NCBI GenBank assembly: GCA_020426085.1
Contig: JAGQQP010000032.1
Location: 1 to 15,809 of the forward strand
Direction: 5' to 3'
Origin: Planctomycetaceae bacterium
Lineage (GTDB): Bacteria; Planctomycetota; Planctomycetia; Planctomycetales; Planctomycetaceae
DNA: 15,809 nucleotides
Shown here: positions 8,192-15,283 of the stretch, in pieces
How positions within the stretch are numbered: position 1 is the stretch's first letter
How the letters are laid out: the number at the start of each line of letters is the position of its first letter
Position numbers and translations under genes: made by a program
The notes under the pieces: generated by a model
What the model saw: only the letters and a program-made list of their open reading frames with translations
What the model was told of the DNA's origin: nothing
The model's database searches: none

Positions 8192-9586
8192 ATGAATAAA
8201 AGCAAAGAGCCGTTTGGCATCAATCCGTCGGGTGAAGGTGACTCCTGGGAGTCTCTCGCAGGTGATCTGTTTGGCATCGATTTTGACCAGCAGGTTGAGC
8301 CGCTCCCCATCGACTTTGAAGATGATCTCGCAGAAGACGACGATACTTCTGAACAGGCCGAAGAGTCTGCGCCTGCTGAGAAAGTACCAGCCGAAACTCC
8401 GGCTGCAGCGAAATCAGAGGCAGTCGAAGACGATGATGACGATCAGTTCTTCGGTGCCTCCATCTTTGAAGATGACGACGAAGTCCCCGCTGCCAGCAGC
8501 AAGACTTCGGCTCCCGTTGAGTCAGTAGATTCGGGCATCGACTTCGATGAGGAAGATGATGACGACGACGAGATCATCGCCTCTTTTGATGACGATGAAG
8601 ACGAGGATGATGAAGCAGACGAAGTCGAAGAAGACTTTGCCCCTGCGGCCTCACTGACAGAAGAAGCCTCCTCTGATGAAGAGGAAGAAGATACTTACTG
8701 GGATGCGCTGGATGGCTGGAACTGGGACGAAGATGATTCGTCTCATGCCACCAAAGCAGTCGCCGACAGCGATGAGGATGATGAAGACTTCGAAGACGAA
8801 GAAGTTGCGGAAGTCGAAGCGGCACCGGTAACATCACAGAAGAAGCCTCGTCCCGAAAAGAAACAGAAACCTGCCCCTCCACAGGCTACATCTCGAACAG
8901 ACGAACGTCTTGAGGATGACAATGGATTTGGTTTCGGTCTCATCTCTGAAGAAGTCGCCTTCCAGGAAGAAGTATTTGCTGCCGACGAAGACGAAGAAGA
9001 GGACGACGAAGAACAGAGTGAAGCGGTAGCAGAAGCAGATGTTGAAACCGAGGGAGAGGAAGAAACAGCGGAAACCAAACGTCCCCGCCGCCGTCGTCGT
9101 CGCCGACGCTCTCGCTCTCGCAAGACCGAAGAAACCACTGATTCTTCAGAAGAAGAAACCGAAGACGAAGAGCAGGAAGTACAGGCTGAAACCAGTGATG
9201 CTGACGAGGACGATTCCGAAGAAGAAACCGAACCGAAGCCCAAACGTTCCCGTCGCCGGTCCCGCAGACGAAAGAGCGAAGTGACTGCGGAAACCGAAGA
9301 GGGCGAATCAAGTTCCGAAACGGCAGACATCGAAGAAGTTGAGTCTACCAATCCGAAAAAGCAGGTGGTCGAAAATAAATACCCGAACGTCCCCAGCTGG
9401 GAAGAAGCCATCTCCTATCTGCTGAATCCCAAACTGGTCGGCGGTAAAAGCGACAAGGATGAAGATCCTAAGAAAAATCCGCCGTCAGCGGAAGCGGATG
9501 ACCAGAGTCGCAGACGCCCCAAAAGAAGACGTTCCAGCAAACGGGGCGGCAGCGGTAACCGTAGCCAGGCTCCGAAAAAAACATAA
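8192..9586 (+). CDS. Highly acidic / Arg-rich, mostly disordered hypothetical protein
   Basis: A 464-residue protein of no family I recognise. Long Asp/Glu runs are punctuated by short hydrophobic-aromatic motifs: SWESLAGDLFGIDFD (18-32), DQFFGASIF (84-92), GIDFDEED (115-122), TYWDALDGWNWDED (168-181) and NGFGFGLISEE (244-254). Two basic blocks follow, RPRRRRRRRRSRSRK (297-311) and KRSRRRSRRRK (351-361), each trailed by an acidic Ser/Thr/Glu stretch. They look like an internal duplication. A conserved-looking helix, PNVPSWEEAISYLLNPKL (398-415), precedes a third basic, Gly/Ser-rich tail. There is no signal peptide or membrane span. The layout suggests a cytoplasmic scaffold that binds nucleic acid through its Arg blocks and proteins through its short motifs. 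This is inference only. I chose the ATG at 8192; a GTG at 8177 would add five residues, and neither has a good ribosome-binding site. panC follows after 78 bp. Confidence 0.8.
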   Translation: MNKSKEPFGINPSGEGDSWESLAGDLFGIDFDQQVEPLPIDFEDDLAEDDDTSEQAEESAPAEKVPAETPAAAKSEAVEDDDDDQFFGASIFEDDDEVPAASSKTSAPVESVDSGIDFDEEDDDDDEIIASFDDDEDEDDEADEVEEDFAPAASLTEEASSDEEEEDTYWDALDGWNWDEDDSSHATKAVADSDEDDEDFEDEEVAEVEAAPVTSQKKPRPEKKQKPAPPQATSRTDERLEDDNGFGFGLISEEVAFQEEVFAADEDEEEDDEEQSEAVAEADVETEGEEETAETKRPRRRRRRRRSRSRKTEETTDSSEEETEDEEQEVQAETSDADEDDSEEETEPKPKRSRRRSRRRKSEVTAETEEGESSSETADIEEVESTNPKKQVVENKYPNVPSWEEAISYLLNPKLVGGKSDKDEDPKKNPPSAEADDQSRRRPKRRRSSKRGGSGNRSQAPKKT

Positions 9587-9664
9587 TCAAAACCATACAG
9601 TATCTACCAGACTGAATCATCCAGCCTGAAGCGGCCTTTGCGCCCGTTCTGAAAGTTTTCGATC

Positions 9665-10543
9665 ATGTCTGATCCGGCTCTGGAAACCGTCAGTGAAATT
9701 TCTGCCTTGCGGAAGCGCGTCACAGCACGTCGCCAGCAGGGCGAGAAGATCGGTTTTGTGCCTACCATGGGTGCGCTGCATGCAGGGCATACCAGTCTCA
9801 TTGAAGCCGCCGGCGCTGACTGCGATTTTGTGGTCGTTTCCATCTTCGTCAACCCGACTCAATTTGGACCTGATGAAGACTTTGAAAAATACCCGCGCGT
9901 GCTGGAACAGGATCTGGCAAAATGTGCGGCGGCGGGGGCAGACCTCGTCTGGACTCCGGATACAAGCATCATGTACCCGGACGGGTATTCAACTTATGTA
10001 ACCGTCGAGGCCCTTTCGCGCATCCTGGAAGGCGCCACCCGCACGAATCATTTTCAGGGGGTGACCACTGTCGTCACCAAACTGCTGTTAAGCTGCCTGC
10101 CTGATATCGCTTATTTTGGTGCGAAAGATTTCCAACAGCAGGCCATCATCAGAAGAATGTGCCTCGATCTGAATATTCCTGTCGAAATTAAAACCTGTCC
10201 CATTATCCGGGATACGGACGGTTTGGCACTCAGCAGTCGCAACGCATATCTTTCCGCAGAAGAACGCGAGTCAGGTTTAGCTCTCTCACGCGCTCTGCGA
10301 CTGGCGGAAGAAAAAGTCGCGGCGGGCGAAACGGATCTCGAGCAGATTAAAGCCGCCATGCATCAGCTGTTGAATGCGACCCCGCTGTTAAAACTCGATT
10401 ATGCCACCATCGCAGATCCAACCACGCTGGAGGACATCTCCACTGCGCAATCTGAGATGGTCGCGCTGATTGCCGCCTGGGTGGGTACGACACGACTGAT
10501 CGATAACTGTCAGTTGACTCTCACTACCGCAGAAAAAACCTGA
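9665..10543 (+). CDS. panC: Pantothenate synthetase (pantoate--beta-alanine ligase)
   Basis: A 292-residue enzyme that joins pantoate and beta-alanine with ATP to make pantothenate, the vitamin B5 precursor of coenzyme A, in the cytoplasm. The family signatures are complete: FVPTMGALHAGH (31-42) with the HIGH-like HAGH, VVSIFVNPTQFGPDEDFEKY (57-76), LEGATRTNHFQGVTTVV (121-137), YFGAKDFQQ (150-158) and the LALSSRN loop (187-193) that corresponds to KMSKS. Length is normal for the family and nothing appears truncated. The ATG at 9665 has only a weak purine run upstream. It sits 78 bp after the acidic-protein gene, with no terminator visible. No panB or panD is present in the window. Confidence 0.97.
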   Translation: MSDPALETVSEISALRKRVTARRQQGEKIGFVPTMGALHAGHTSLIEAAGADCDFVVVSIFVNPTQFGPDEDFEKYPRVLEQDLAKCAAAGADLVWTPDTSIMYPDGYSTYVTVEALSRILEGATRTNHFQGVTTVVTKLLLSCLPDIAYFGAKDFQQQAIIRRMCLDLNIPVEIKTCPIIRDTDGLALSSRNAYLSAEERESGLALSRALRLAEEKVAAGETDLEQIKAAMHQLLNATPLLKLDYATIADPTTLEDISTAQSEMVALIAAWVGTTRLIDNCQLTLTTAEKT

Positions 10544-10653
10544 TCAGACTGCTGTCCGTACAGATTGACATTGACGTAAGATACTGAAAAGTAAGAAGAT
10601 ACACGTTAATCTAATCGTTTTTCACGGAAAATCCCGGTTTTTGACAAACCACG

Positions 10654-10679
10654 GGAACTTCATTTCCCCCCGGATCGTC
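10654..10679 (+). promoter_or_regulatory. Candidate ECF-type promoter (GGAAC-N17-CGTC) of the sigma factor gene
   Basis: GGAAC at 10654-10658 and CGTC at 10676-10679 are separated by 17 nt, which matches the general form of promoters read by ECF sigma factors. Its place directly before the ECF gene would fit autoregulation. A start site about 7 nt further on would fall only a few bases before the GTG at 10691, giving an almost leaderless mRNA. This weakens the call, as does the purine run AAGAGG at 10681-10686, which would then be untranscribed or nearly so. Confidence 0.35.
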
Positions 10680-10690
10680 CAAGAGGTACT

Positions 10691-11314
10691 GTGACCAACA
10701 ATGATCAATACCTGATTCAAGAATGTTTGGCAGGTCGTACAGAGGCGTTTGATCAACTGGTACTGAAATATCAGGACCGACTGTTTCGAACACTTGTGCG
10801 GATTCTGGGCTCCAGCGACGATGCGCGCGATGCAGCCCAGGAAGGGTTCACCCAGGCCTTTTTTAAATTGAATACATTCAAAGGAACAGCCGCCTTTTAT
10901 TCCTGGCTGTTTCGCATTTCGTTTAATGCCGCGATTACTCAGAAACGAAAAACAAAGCGAACCTCCGCAACCATAGATCCACAAGAGAATCCGGCCGGTA
11001 CCTGGCTGGTTGATACACACTCCGAAAACCACCCTCCCGAAGTCGCTGAACTCGCCGAGCGAAAAAAACTGGTGCATCAGGCATTGAATGAGTTACAGGA
11101 AGAATACCGCACGCCTTTGATCCTGCGGGAACTGGAAGGCATGTCATACGGAGAAATTGCCGAAATCACAGAGATCCCATTGGGAACTGTCAGGAGCCGA
11201 ATTTTCAGAGGAAGGAATGAACTAAAACAGAAACTGAACACGTTGTTTCAGGACGAGCCTTTAACACGTGTATCCGAGTCTGACCATGAGTCATCGATAA
11301 GTGAAACAAAATGA
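10691..11314 (+). CDS. ECF-family RNA polymerase sigma factor (SigW/RpoE-like)
   Basis: A 207-residue group 4 sigma factor. Region 2 spans ~20-88, including FDQLVLKYQDRLFRTLVRIL (20-39), the DARDAAQEGFTQAF core-binding/-10 segment (44-57) and FYSWLFRISFNAAI (69-82). Region 4 spans ~125-182 with the helix-turn-helix MSYGEIAEITEIPLGTVRSR (151-170) that reads the -35 element. There is no region 1 or 3 and no C-terminal extension. The start is GTG at 10691, since the ATG at 10701 is out of frame and no other start is near; AAGAGG at 10681-10686 lies 4 nt before it. The stop overlaps the ATG of the anti-sigma gene (ATGA, 11311-11314), so translation is probably coupled and the two products are made together. 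It should direct transcription of an envelope or stress regulon. Confidence 0.93.
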   Translation: MTNNDQYLIQECLAGRTEAFDQLVLKYQDRLFRTLVRILGSSDDARDAAQEGFTQAFFKLNTFKGTAAFYSWLFRISFNAAITQKRKTKRTSATIDPQENPAGTWLVDTHSENHPPEVAELAERKKLVHQALNELQEEYRTPLILRELEGMSYGEIAEITEIPLGTVRSRIFRGRNELKQKLNTLFQDEPLTRVSESDHESSISETK

Positions 11315-12921
11315 GTAGCCAGCCCCCCTTTAACGAAAATCTGTCCGCCTACTTCGATCATGAAGTCTCCCCCGAGGAACGTCTTGAGCTGGAGTTGCGA
11401 CTGGAACAGTCCAGTGCCGCGCGTCAGGAACTGCATGAGTTCGGCGAACTCTCCCGCCTGCTGCAGGAGACCGCTACGGAATCGGCGCCTCCCGAACTCG
11501 CTCCCTCCATCCGCCGCCGCATCGAACAGGAAACCCTGCTTGCTTCCCCCGAGACGGTCCCCGTCAAACGTGTGCCTTCCATGCTGCGTTACCGGATTGC
11601 CGTTGCCATTAGTGCCTGCTCCTCTGTGGCTGCGCTGGTTTTATTTGTCTTATTATTGAACACGGGTTCCCCGGAAAGCAGCTGGCAACTCGCACAGTCA
11701 GATCGCATGGTACTATCGCCAGCGAAAGAGTCTGCCCTCAATACGACGGTCGCCCGTAATGATAAAACGGTTGCCGCGCGATCGAATGATTTCAGTGTTC
11801 AGTTAGGCACGGACATCGGAAAACCCGGCCAGCCGCATCCTGTTCCCTTAGTCGAACTTCAGTTGGACAAGCAGGGAGAGGCAGCCAACAATATCAAAGT
11901 GGAAGAGAAACTGGCGATGCGATCTATTAATGAAAAATCGCCTGCCGACTTTTCCGTGCATAATACGCTGGCTGAACTGAATTCCTCAGTAAAGCAACTC
12001 CAACGGAAAGAGCAGGGTCTGGCGGCCGCCTCTTCCGGGATCCCCAGTCATATACCACTGGATTCCATCCGCATAGGAGACGTACTGCCTTACTTCCGCG
12101 ATATTGATGGTAAAGTGGCTGTGATCGAAGTTCGCGTTGTCGATGTCAAACAGGCTCTGGGAACGATGGAACTCCTGCTGGCACAAAACAACATCCCCGT
12201 CGACCAACGGAAACAATCGGAAGTCGAACGCCAGTTACAGCGTACACAATCGCTGTCCTACAATGCAGCAGGTTCCAAACCACTGGCGGACCAGAGCAAA
12301 GCTGAGATAGACCAGCAGTTATTTGCCGTCTACGTCGAAGCTACTGATGCTCAACTGGCTTCCACCCTGGAAGAATTCCAACGGGGTCTCAAACAGGATC
12401 AGATGTTAAGTCTGGCACTGCAGCCGGCCATCACCGAACAATCTCTCAAAGAAGAAGTAGCAAGCCTGCCTCAACTGCTGGCTCGACAGGCAGAACCACA
12501 GAAAGAACGCCCTGCTGCCAAATCTGTTTCTCTGGGCTTACAGCCAGAAACACAACCATCAGATCAATACATTATTAATCCGGAAAGCAGTAAGACGGCA
12601 ACGGATGGACTCGCACAAACAAAGCCACAAGCCCAAGCGGTTGCGCAACGCTCTTACCAGATGCGATACCGGATGCAGGTACCCGCTGAAAAGCCTCCTG
12701 CCCTCAAACGGATGGCTCAATCCAGCACGTTGAAGAAAAAAGATGCGGATCGAAAATCTGCTGCATTCTCTGATGCTCCCCTGACGGCAGCCAAGCCCAC
12801 AGGTTTTAATGTTGCGAATCCTCAACAGAGCGCTGATTCACTGAGCTCGGAGGCCCCCGTCAAAGTTCTGTTTGTCTTTAAAAATTCAGAAATTCCCGCG
12901 CACCCCACCGCTCCCCAGTAA
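11311..12921 (+). CDS. Membrane-anchored anti-sigma factor without zinc ligands
   Basis: A 536-residue protein translated from the ATG inside the sigma stop codon. Residues ~8-50 match the anti-sigma N-terminal (zf-HC2/ASD) pattern, LSAYFDHEVSPEERLELE (11-28). The position of the usual zinc CxxC reads QSSAARQEL (33-41), so the Cys pair is absent and the domain should be zinc-free. A linker (~55-90) leads to one membrane span (~95-116). The remaining ~420 residues lie outside the membrane. They contain a probable coiled coil (~215-237) and a folded region, IPLDSIRIGDVLPYF (248-262) onward, with two similar strand-helix units (VAVIEVRVVDVKQALGTMEL at 269-288, and FAVYVEATDAQLASTLEEF at 338-356). 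A long Gln/Ala/Ser/Lys-rich low-complexity tail (~395-515) and a short C-terminal strand (KVLFVFK, 518-524) follow. The extracytoplasmic part probably senses the signal; how it is released is unknown. Confidence 0.85.
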   Translation: MSSQPPFNENLSAYFDHEVSPEERLELELRLEQSSAARQELHEFGELSRLLQETATESAPPELAPSIRRRIEQETLLASPETVPVKRVPSMLRYRIAVAISACSSVAALVLFVLLLNTGSPESSWQLAQSDRMVLSPAKESALNTTVARNDKTVAARSNDFSVQLGTDIGKPGQPHPVPLVELQLDKQGEAANNIKVEEKLAMRSINEKSPADFSVHNTLAELNSSVKQLQRKEQGLAAASSGIPSHIPLDSIRIGDVLPYFRDIDGKVAVIEVRVVDVKQALGTMELLLAQNNIPVDQRKQSEVERQLQRTQSLSYNAAGSKPLADQSKAEIDQQLFAVYVEATDAQLASTLEEFQRGLKQDQMLSLALQPAITEQSLKEEVASLPQLLARQAEPQKERPAAKSVSLGLQPETQPSDQYIINPESSKTATDGLAQTKPQAQAVAQRSYQMRYRMQVPAEKPPALKRMAQSSTLKKKDADRKSAAFSDAPLTAAKPTGFNVANPQQSADSLSSEAPVKVLFVFKNSEIPAHPTAPQ

Positions 12922-12933
12922 CGGGCAGCGGTG
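12906..12933. terminator. Hairpin at the end of the anti-sigma gene, between convergent genes
   Basis: caccgctccc (12906-12915) pairs with gggcagcggtg (12923-12933) with one bulged base and a 7-nt loop that contains the TAA stop. It sits between convergent genes. Neither strand shows a T-tract after it, so it is a weak or factor-assisted terminator candidate. Confidence 0.35.
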
Positions 12934-12962
12934 CAGCAGCGGAGAAATATTTCTGAACGGAT

Positions 12963-14003
12963 TTACTTCGCAGGACCAACGCGTCCTTTGGTTTTCGTCG
13001 GAATCCGAACCAGGTAGGTGTCTGCGGTCAGATAGAGCACCGAACCATCGTTCCCCCAGGCACAGTTAGCTGTTCGTTCCCCCGTACTGATGCGTCCCAG
13101 CAGTTTGCCTTCGGGAGTGAAAATGTAGCAACCACCAGGCCCGGTCGCAAACAGATTTCCATTGACGTCGGTTTTGAGTCCATCGGGCAGACCAGGCAGT
13201 TTGCCGACTTTGTCTGTGACATCATAAAAGATTTTGCTGGCTCCCAGTGTCCCATCCTCATTGACGGGGAACGCCTTCCAGAGTGCCGCCTCGGGATCGG
13301 ACTGTGCGACATATAGTGTTTTTTCATCGGGTGAAAATGCAATCCCGTTCGGACGCGTCATTTCCTTAGTCAGCAGTGTTAAACTGCCATCCTTCGCCAG
13401 GCGATAGACGCCACAAAAATCGAGTTCGCGGCGGGGGTCGTCATAACGGTTAGGAAGTCCGTAAGGAGGATCGGTGAAATACAGATCGCCGTTGGATTTG
13501 AACACACCATCATTGGGACTGTTCAACCGCTTGCCCATGTAGTTGTCGACCAGCGTTCGCTTGCCCCCCTCTTTCGTCAACACCGAGACGCGGCGATCGC
13601 CGTGCTCGCAGGATACCAGACGCCCCTGGGAATCAAGAAACAGACCATTGCAGCCCGGTTCATTTCCGTAGGGAGCGACTCCTGTATAGCCTGACGGCTT
13701 CATGAACAGAGATGCCCCTTCCCCCTCTTTCCATTTCATGACGGAGTTGCGGGGAATGTCAGAAAACAGCAGAAATCCGTCCCTGGCATTGCCCATCCAG
13801 ACCGGGCCTTCCGACCAGTCGAAGCCAGACGAGAGAACCTCAATCCGGGCATCCTTGTCTATAAGAGCATCCAGGCCGGGATCAATCCGGACAACTTCTC
13901 CCAGTGTGGGATAATTAGTGGAATCCTGAGCAGATAGCTCGGTCTGAGCGACACTCAAAACGCAGGTTGCTAGAATCATGCAGGTGAATCTAATGGTTTT
14001 CAT
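12963..14003 (-). CDS. Secreted SMP-30/gluconolactonase-like protein
   Basis: A 346-residue beta-propeller hydrolase-family protein. Residues 1 to ~24 form a clear signal peptide (MKTIRF, then a hydrophobic core, ending near LSAQD), so it is exported. The SGL (SMP-30/gluconolactonase/LRE) pattern follows: the DWSEGPVWMG strand, LLFSDIPRNSVMKW, the GCNGLFLDSQGRLVSCEHGD segment, NSPNDGVFKSNGDLYFTDPP with the metal-ligand Asn/Asp positions, TRPNGIAFSPDEKTLYVAQS, and LPDGLKTDVNGNLFATGPGG near the C-terminus. Relatives hydrolyse sugar lactones using a divalent metal. The substrate here cannot be deduced. The start is the ATG at 14003 because AGGGA lies 8 nt before it and a signal peptide follows. 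The frame is open for 69 more codons upstream, but that stretch does not resemble a protein N-terminus. It is convergent with the anti-sigma gene. Confidence 0.92.
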   Translation of the reverse strand: MKTIRFTCMILATCVLSVAQTELSAQDSTNYPTLGEVVRIDPGLDALIDKDARIEVLSSGFDWSEGPVWMGNARDGFLLFSDIPRNSVMKWKEGEGASLFMKPSGYTGVAPYGNEPGCNGLFLDSQGRLVSCEHGDRRVSVLTKEGGKRTLVDNYMGKRLNSPNDGVFKSNGDLYFTDPPYGLPNRYDDPRRELDFCGVYRLAKDGSLTLLTKEMTRPNGIAFSPDEKTLYVAQSDPEAALWKAFPVNEDGTLGASKIFYDVTDKVGKLPGLPDGLKTDVNGNLFATGPGGCYIFTPEGKLLGRISTGERTANCAWGNDGSVLYLTADTYLVRIPTKTKGRVGPAK

Positions 14004-14256
14004 GCTTTTTTTCCCTGTTTTTTTCAGATAGATCAGTGTGATTTGATACGGGAACCTAAGAGGGTTCAATTCTACAGATTCTCCGCAGGAGATGCACGTA
14101 TAGAGGAAATATTCCTGATTCCGGGGCTTGGAATACTTGCATCCCGAAAACAGCTTCGATAACGTAGCGTTTGCTCCCGTTGTCGTGAAATAGAGGCTTT
14201 TCAGCAGCACGACAATTGGTTAAAATCAGGTCTCCCCTGATGAAATCATCAATATG

Positions 14257-14333
14257 GTGGGTATAGCTCAGTTGGTTAGAGCGCCGGATTGTGATTCCGG
14301 AGGTCGCGGGTTCGACCCCCGTCGCCCACCCCA
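14257..14333 (+). tRNA. tRNA-His (anticodon GTG), apparently a hybrid of two genes
   Basis: The cloverleaf can be drawn by hand: acceptor GTGGGTA (14257-14263), D-arm GCTC/GAGC, anticodon arm CCGGA-TTGTGAT-TCCGG with anticodon GTG, T-arm GCGGG-TTCGACC-CCCGT, acceptor 3' strand CGCCCAC (14323-14329), discriminator C73 (14330) and an encoded CCA (14331-14333). The base before the acceptor is G (14256), the G-1 expected for tRNA-His. All stems pair except the base of the acceptor: A7 faces C66 (mismatch) and T6 faces G67 (wobble). The 5' strand GTGGGTA would pair perfectly with TACCCAC, and the 3' strand CGCCCAC with GTGGGCG. The composition changes from AT-rich to very GC-rich across this gene. 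Confidence 0.92.
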
Positions 14334-14338
14334 GGCGC

Positions 14339-14358
14339 GGCTCGCCGCCCGGCGAGCC
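14339..14358 (+). terminator. GC-rich hairpin just after tRNA-His
   Basis: Perfect 8-bp stem ggctcgcc (14339-14346) with ggcgagcc (14351-14358) and a 4-nt loop, starting 6 bp after the CCA. No T-tract follows. This is a plausible tRNA 3' processing or termination hairpin in a very GC-rich genome. Confidence 0.45.
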
Positions 14359-14453
14359 CGGCCCCGGCACACGTCCCGCCGCGACGTCGATCCGGGCCTT
14401 CACCCGAAGCGCCTCCGCAGTCCGCCCGATCGATCCGCCGCGCCGGACGGCCG

Positions 14454-14687
14454 ATGGACCCCGCGATGTCCGTCGAGACCTGGCCGCTCTCCCAGACCCT
14501 CGCGCTCTCCCTCGGCGGCCTGCTCTACATCGCGGGCGGGCTTCGCTTCCGACGTTGGGCGGTCGAGGATCGGGCCGGGATCCCGCGCTACTCCGAGCGT
14601 GTCGAGACCGTGATGCTCTGGATGGTCTACTCGGGGCTGATCGCGATGGCGATCGTGGTCTTCAAGCAGACGCTTCGGCATCTCTGA
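14454..14687 (+). CDS. Small two-helix membrane protein, unknown function
   Basis: A 77-residue protein with two hydrophobic helices, ~12-30 (LSQTLALSLGGLLYIAGGL) and ~50-71 (around VETVMLWMVYSGLIAMAIVV). A basic/charged loop between them contains FRRWAVEDRAGIPRY. The C-terminus is short and basic. The frame has strongly GC-biased third positions and a clean membrane-protein pattern, so I take it as real although I do not recognise a family. The start may be the ATG at 14454 or the one at 14466, which would drop the first four residues; neither has a strong ribosome-binding site. It lies 120 bp after the tRNA and is convergent with the next gene. Confidence 0.65.
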   Translation: MDPAMSVETWPLSQTLALSLGGLLYIAGGLRFRRWAVEDRAGIPRYSERVETVMLWMVYSGLIAMAIVVFKQTLRHL

Positions 14688-14844
14688 CGGCGGGCGACCC
14701 GCGTGCTCCGGGCCCTCGGAGCGTCGCGAGGCGCTCGGCCGGCCGCGAACGCACGATCGCCCCGAACCGGGCCCGTAGGCCCCGTCCGAGGCGATCGAGA
14801 GTCGTGCCAGGCAGCGCGCGCACGGCGCCCTGCCCGGGTGGTTC

Positions 14845-15150
14845 CTAGTGGCCGCCGATCGGATCCGCCCAGAGATAGCGGGCGGGGCGGAGGACGAGCT
14901 GATCGAAGGGCGTGCCGATCTCGTGGGGCCGCGTCACGAGCACGATCGGCATCGACGCCAGGAAGAGCCCCGTTCCGACCACGAGGCTCACGAATCCCGC
15001 CGGTCGGAGAAGGAGCACGTCGACCGCGGGCGGCGCGTTCGCCGCGTCGCTCTGGGAGCGCGTCTGGGCCACCGCCGTCGTCGTGAAGGTCGTCGTCAGC
15101 AGGAGCGTGGCCGCGATCACGGCCGCGATTCGTCGGACCCGAGTGGACAT
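14845..15150 (-). CDS. Small exported/membrane protein, unknown function
   Basis: A 101-residue protein. The N-terminal signal peptide has a hydrophobic core and an A-V-A-Q cleavage-like site near residue 29. A second hydrophobic segment (~52-72, GFVSLVVGTGLFLASMPIVL) follows, then TRPHEIGTPFDQLVLRP and the closing motif PARYLWADPIGGH. The pattern 'RP-G-x(n)-GTGLF-x(n)-PARY-x(3)-DP-G' recalls a family of small envelope proteins in proteobacteria sometimes labelled 'multidrug transporter' without evidence. That link is from memory and uncertain. The start at 15150 is well fixed: GGAGG lies 7 nt before the ATG on the minus strand. It is divergent from the nitroreductase-family gene. Confidence 0.75.
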   Translation of the reverse strand: MSTRVRRIAAVIAATLLLTTTFTTTAVAQTRSQSDAANAPPAVDVLLLRPAGFVSLVVGTGLFLASMPIVLVTRPHEIGTPFDQLVLRPARYLWADPIGGH

Positions 15151-15157
15151 TTCCTGT

Positions 15158-15162
15158 CCTCC
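15158..15162 (-). promoter_or_regulatory. Shine-Dalgarno GGAGG for the 101-aa exported protein
   Basis: On the minus strand GGAGG lies 7 nt before the ATG at 15150. It supports that start and argues that the small gene is real. Confidence 0.7.
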
Positions 15163-15283
15163 AAATGCTAGTCTCCGGCCTCATCGGTCGGCGCCCTGCG
15201 CCGCTGAACCCCCTCCCTCACCCCCACCCGACAATCCCGATCCGGTCCCCGGTCCGCCGTGGGTGCCCGGGCCCGAGGCACCG

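Noticed and set aside
8400..9300. Repetitive GAA/GAC/GAT tracts as a repeat array or CRISPR
   Set aside because: The repeats are codon-level acidic runs in one open frame, with no conserved repeat-spacer spacing.
8743..9411. 222-codon minus-strand Ser-rich ORF
   Set aside because: It is the complement of the Glu/Asp/Arg-rich coding sequence (GAA/GAC read as TTC/GTC and TCT/TCG), a frame artefact of repeats.
14004..14210. 69-codon upstream extension of the SMP-30-like protein
   Set aside because: The signal peptide and ribosome-binding site place the start at 14003; the extension has no protein-like pattern.
14056..14403. Minus-strand ORF across the tRNA
   Set aside because: It runs through tRNA-His and the composition break and has no family features.
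14291..14848. Long Arg/Pro-rich plus-strand ORF after the tRNA
   Set aside because: High-GC DNA leaves few stop codons; the real gene is the membrane protein in another frame at 14454-14687.
14912..15283. Upstream extension of the nitroreductase-family protein
   Set aside because: It overlaps the divergent exported-protein gene and is Arg/Pro-rich; the family N-terminus fits the ATG at 15284.
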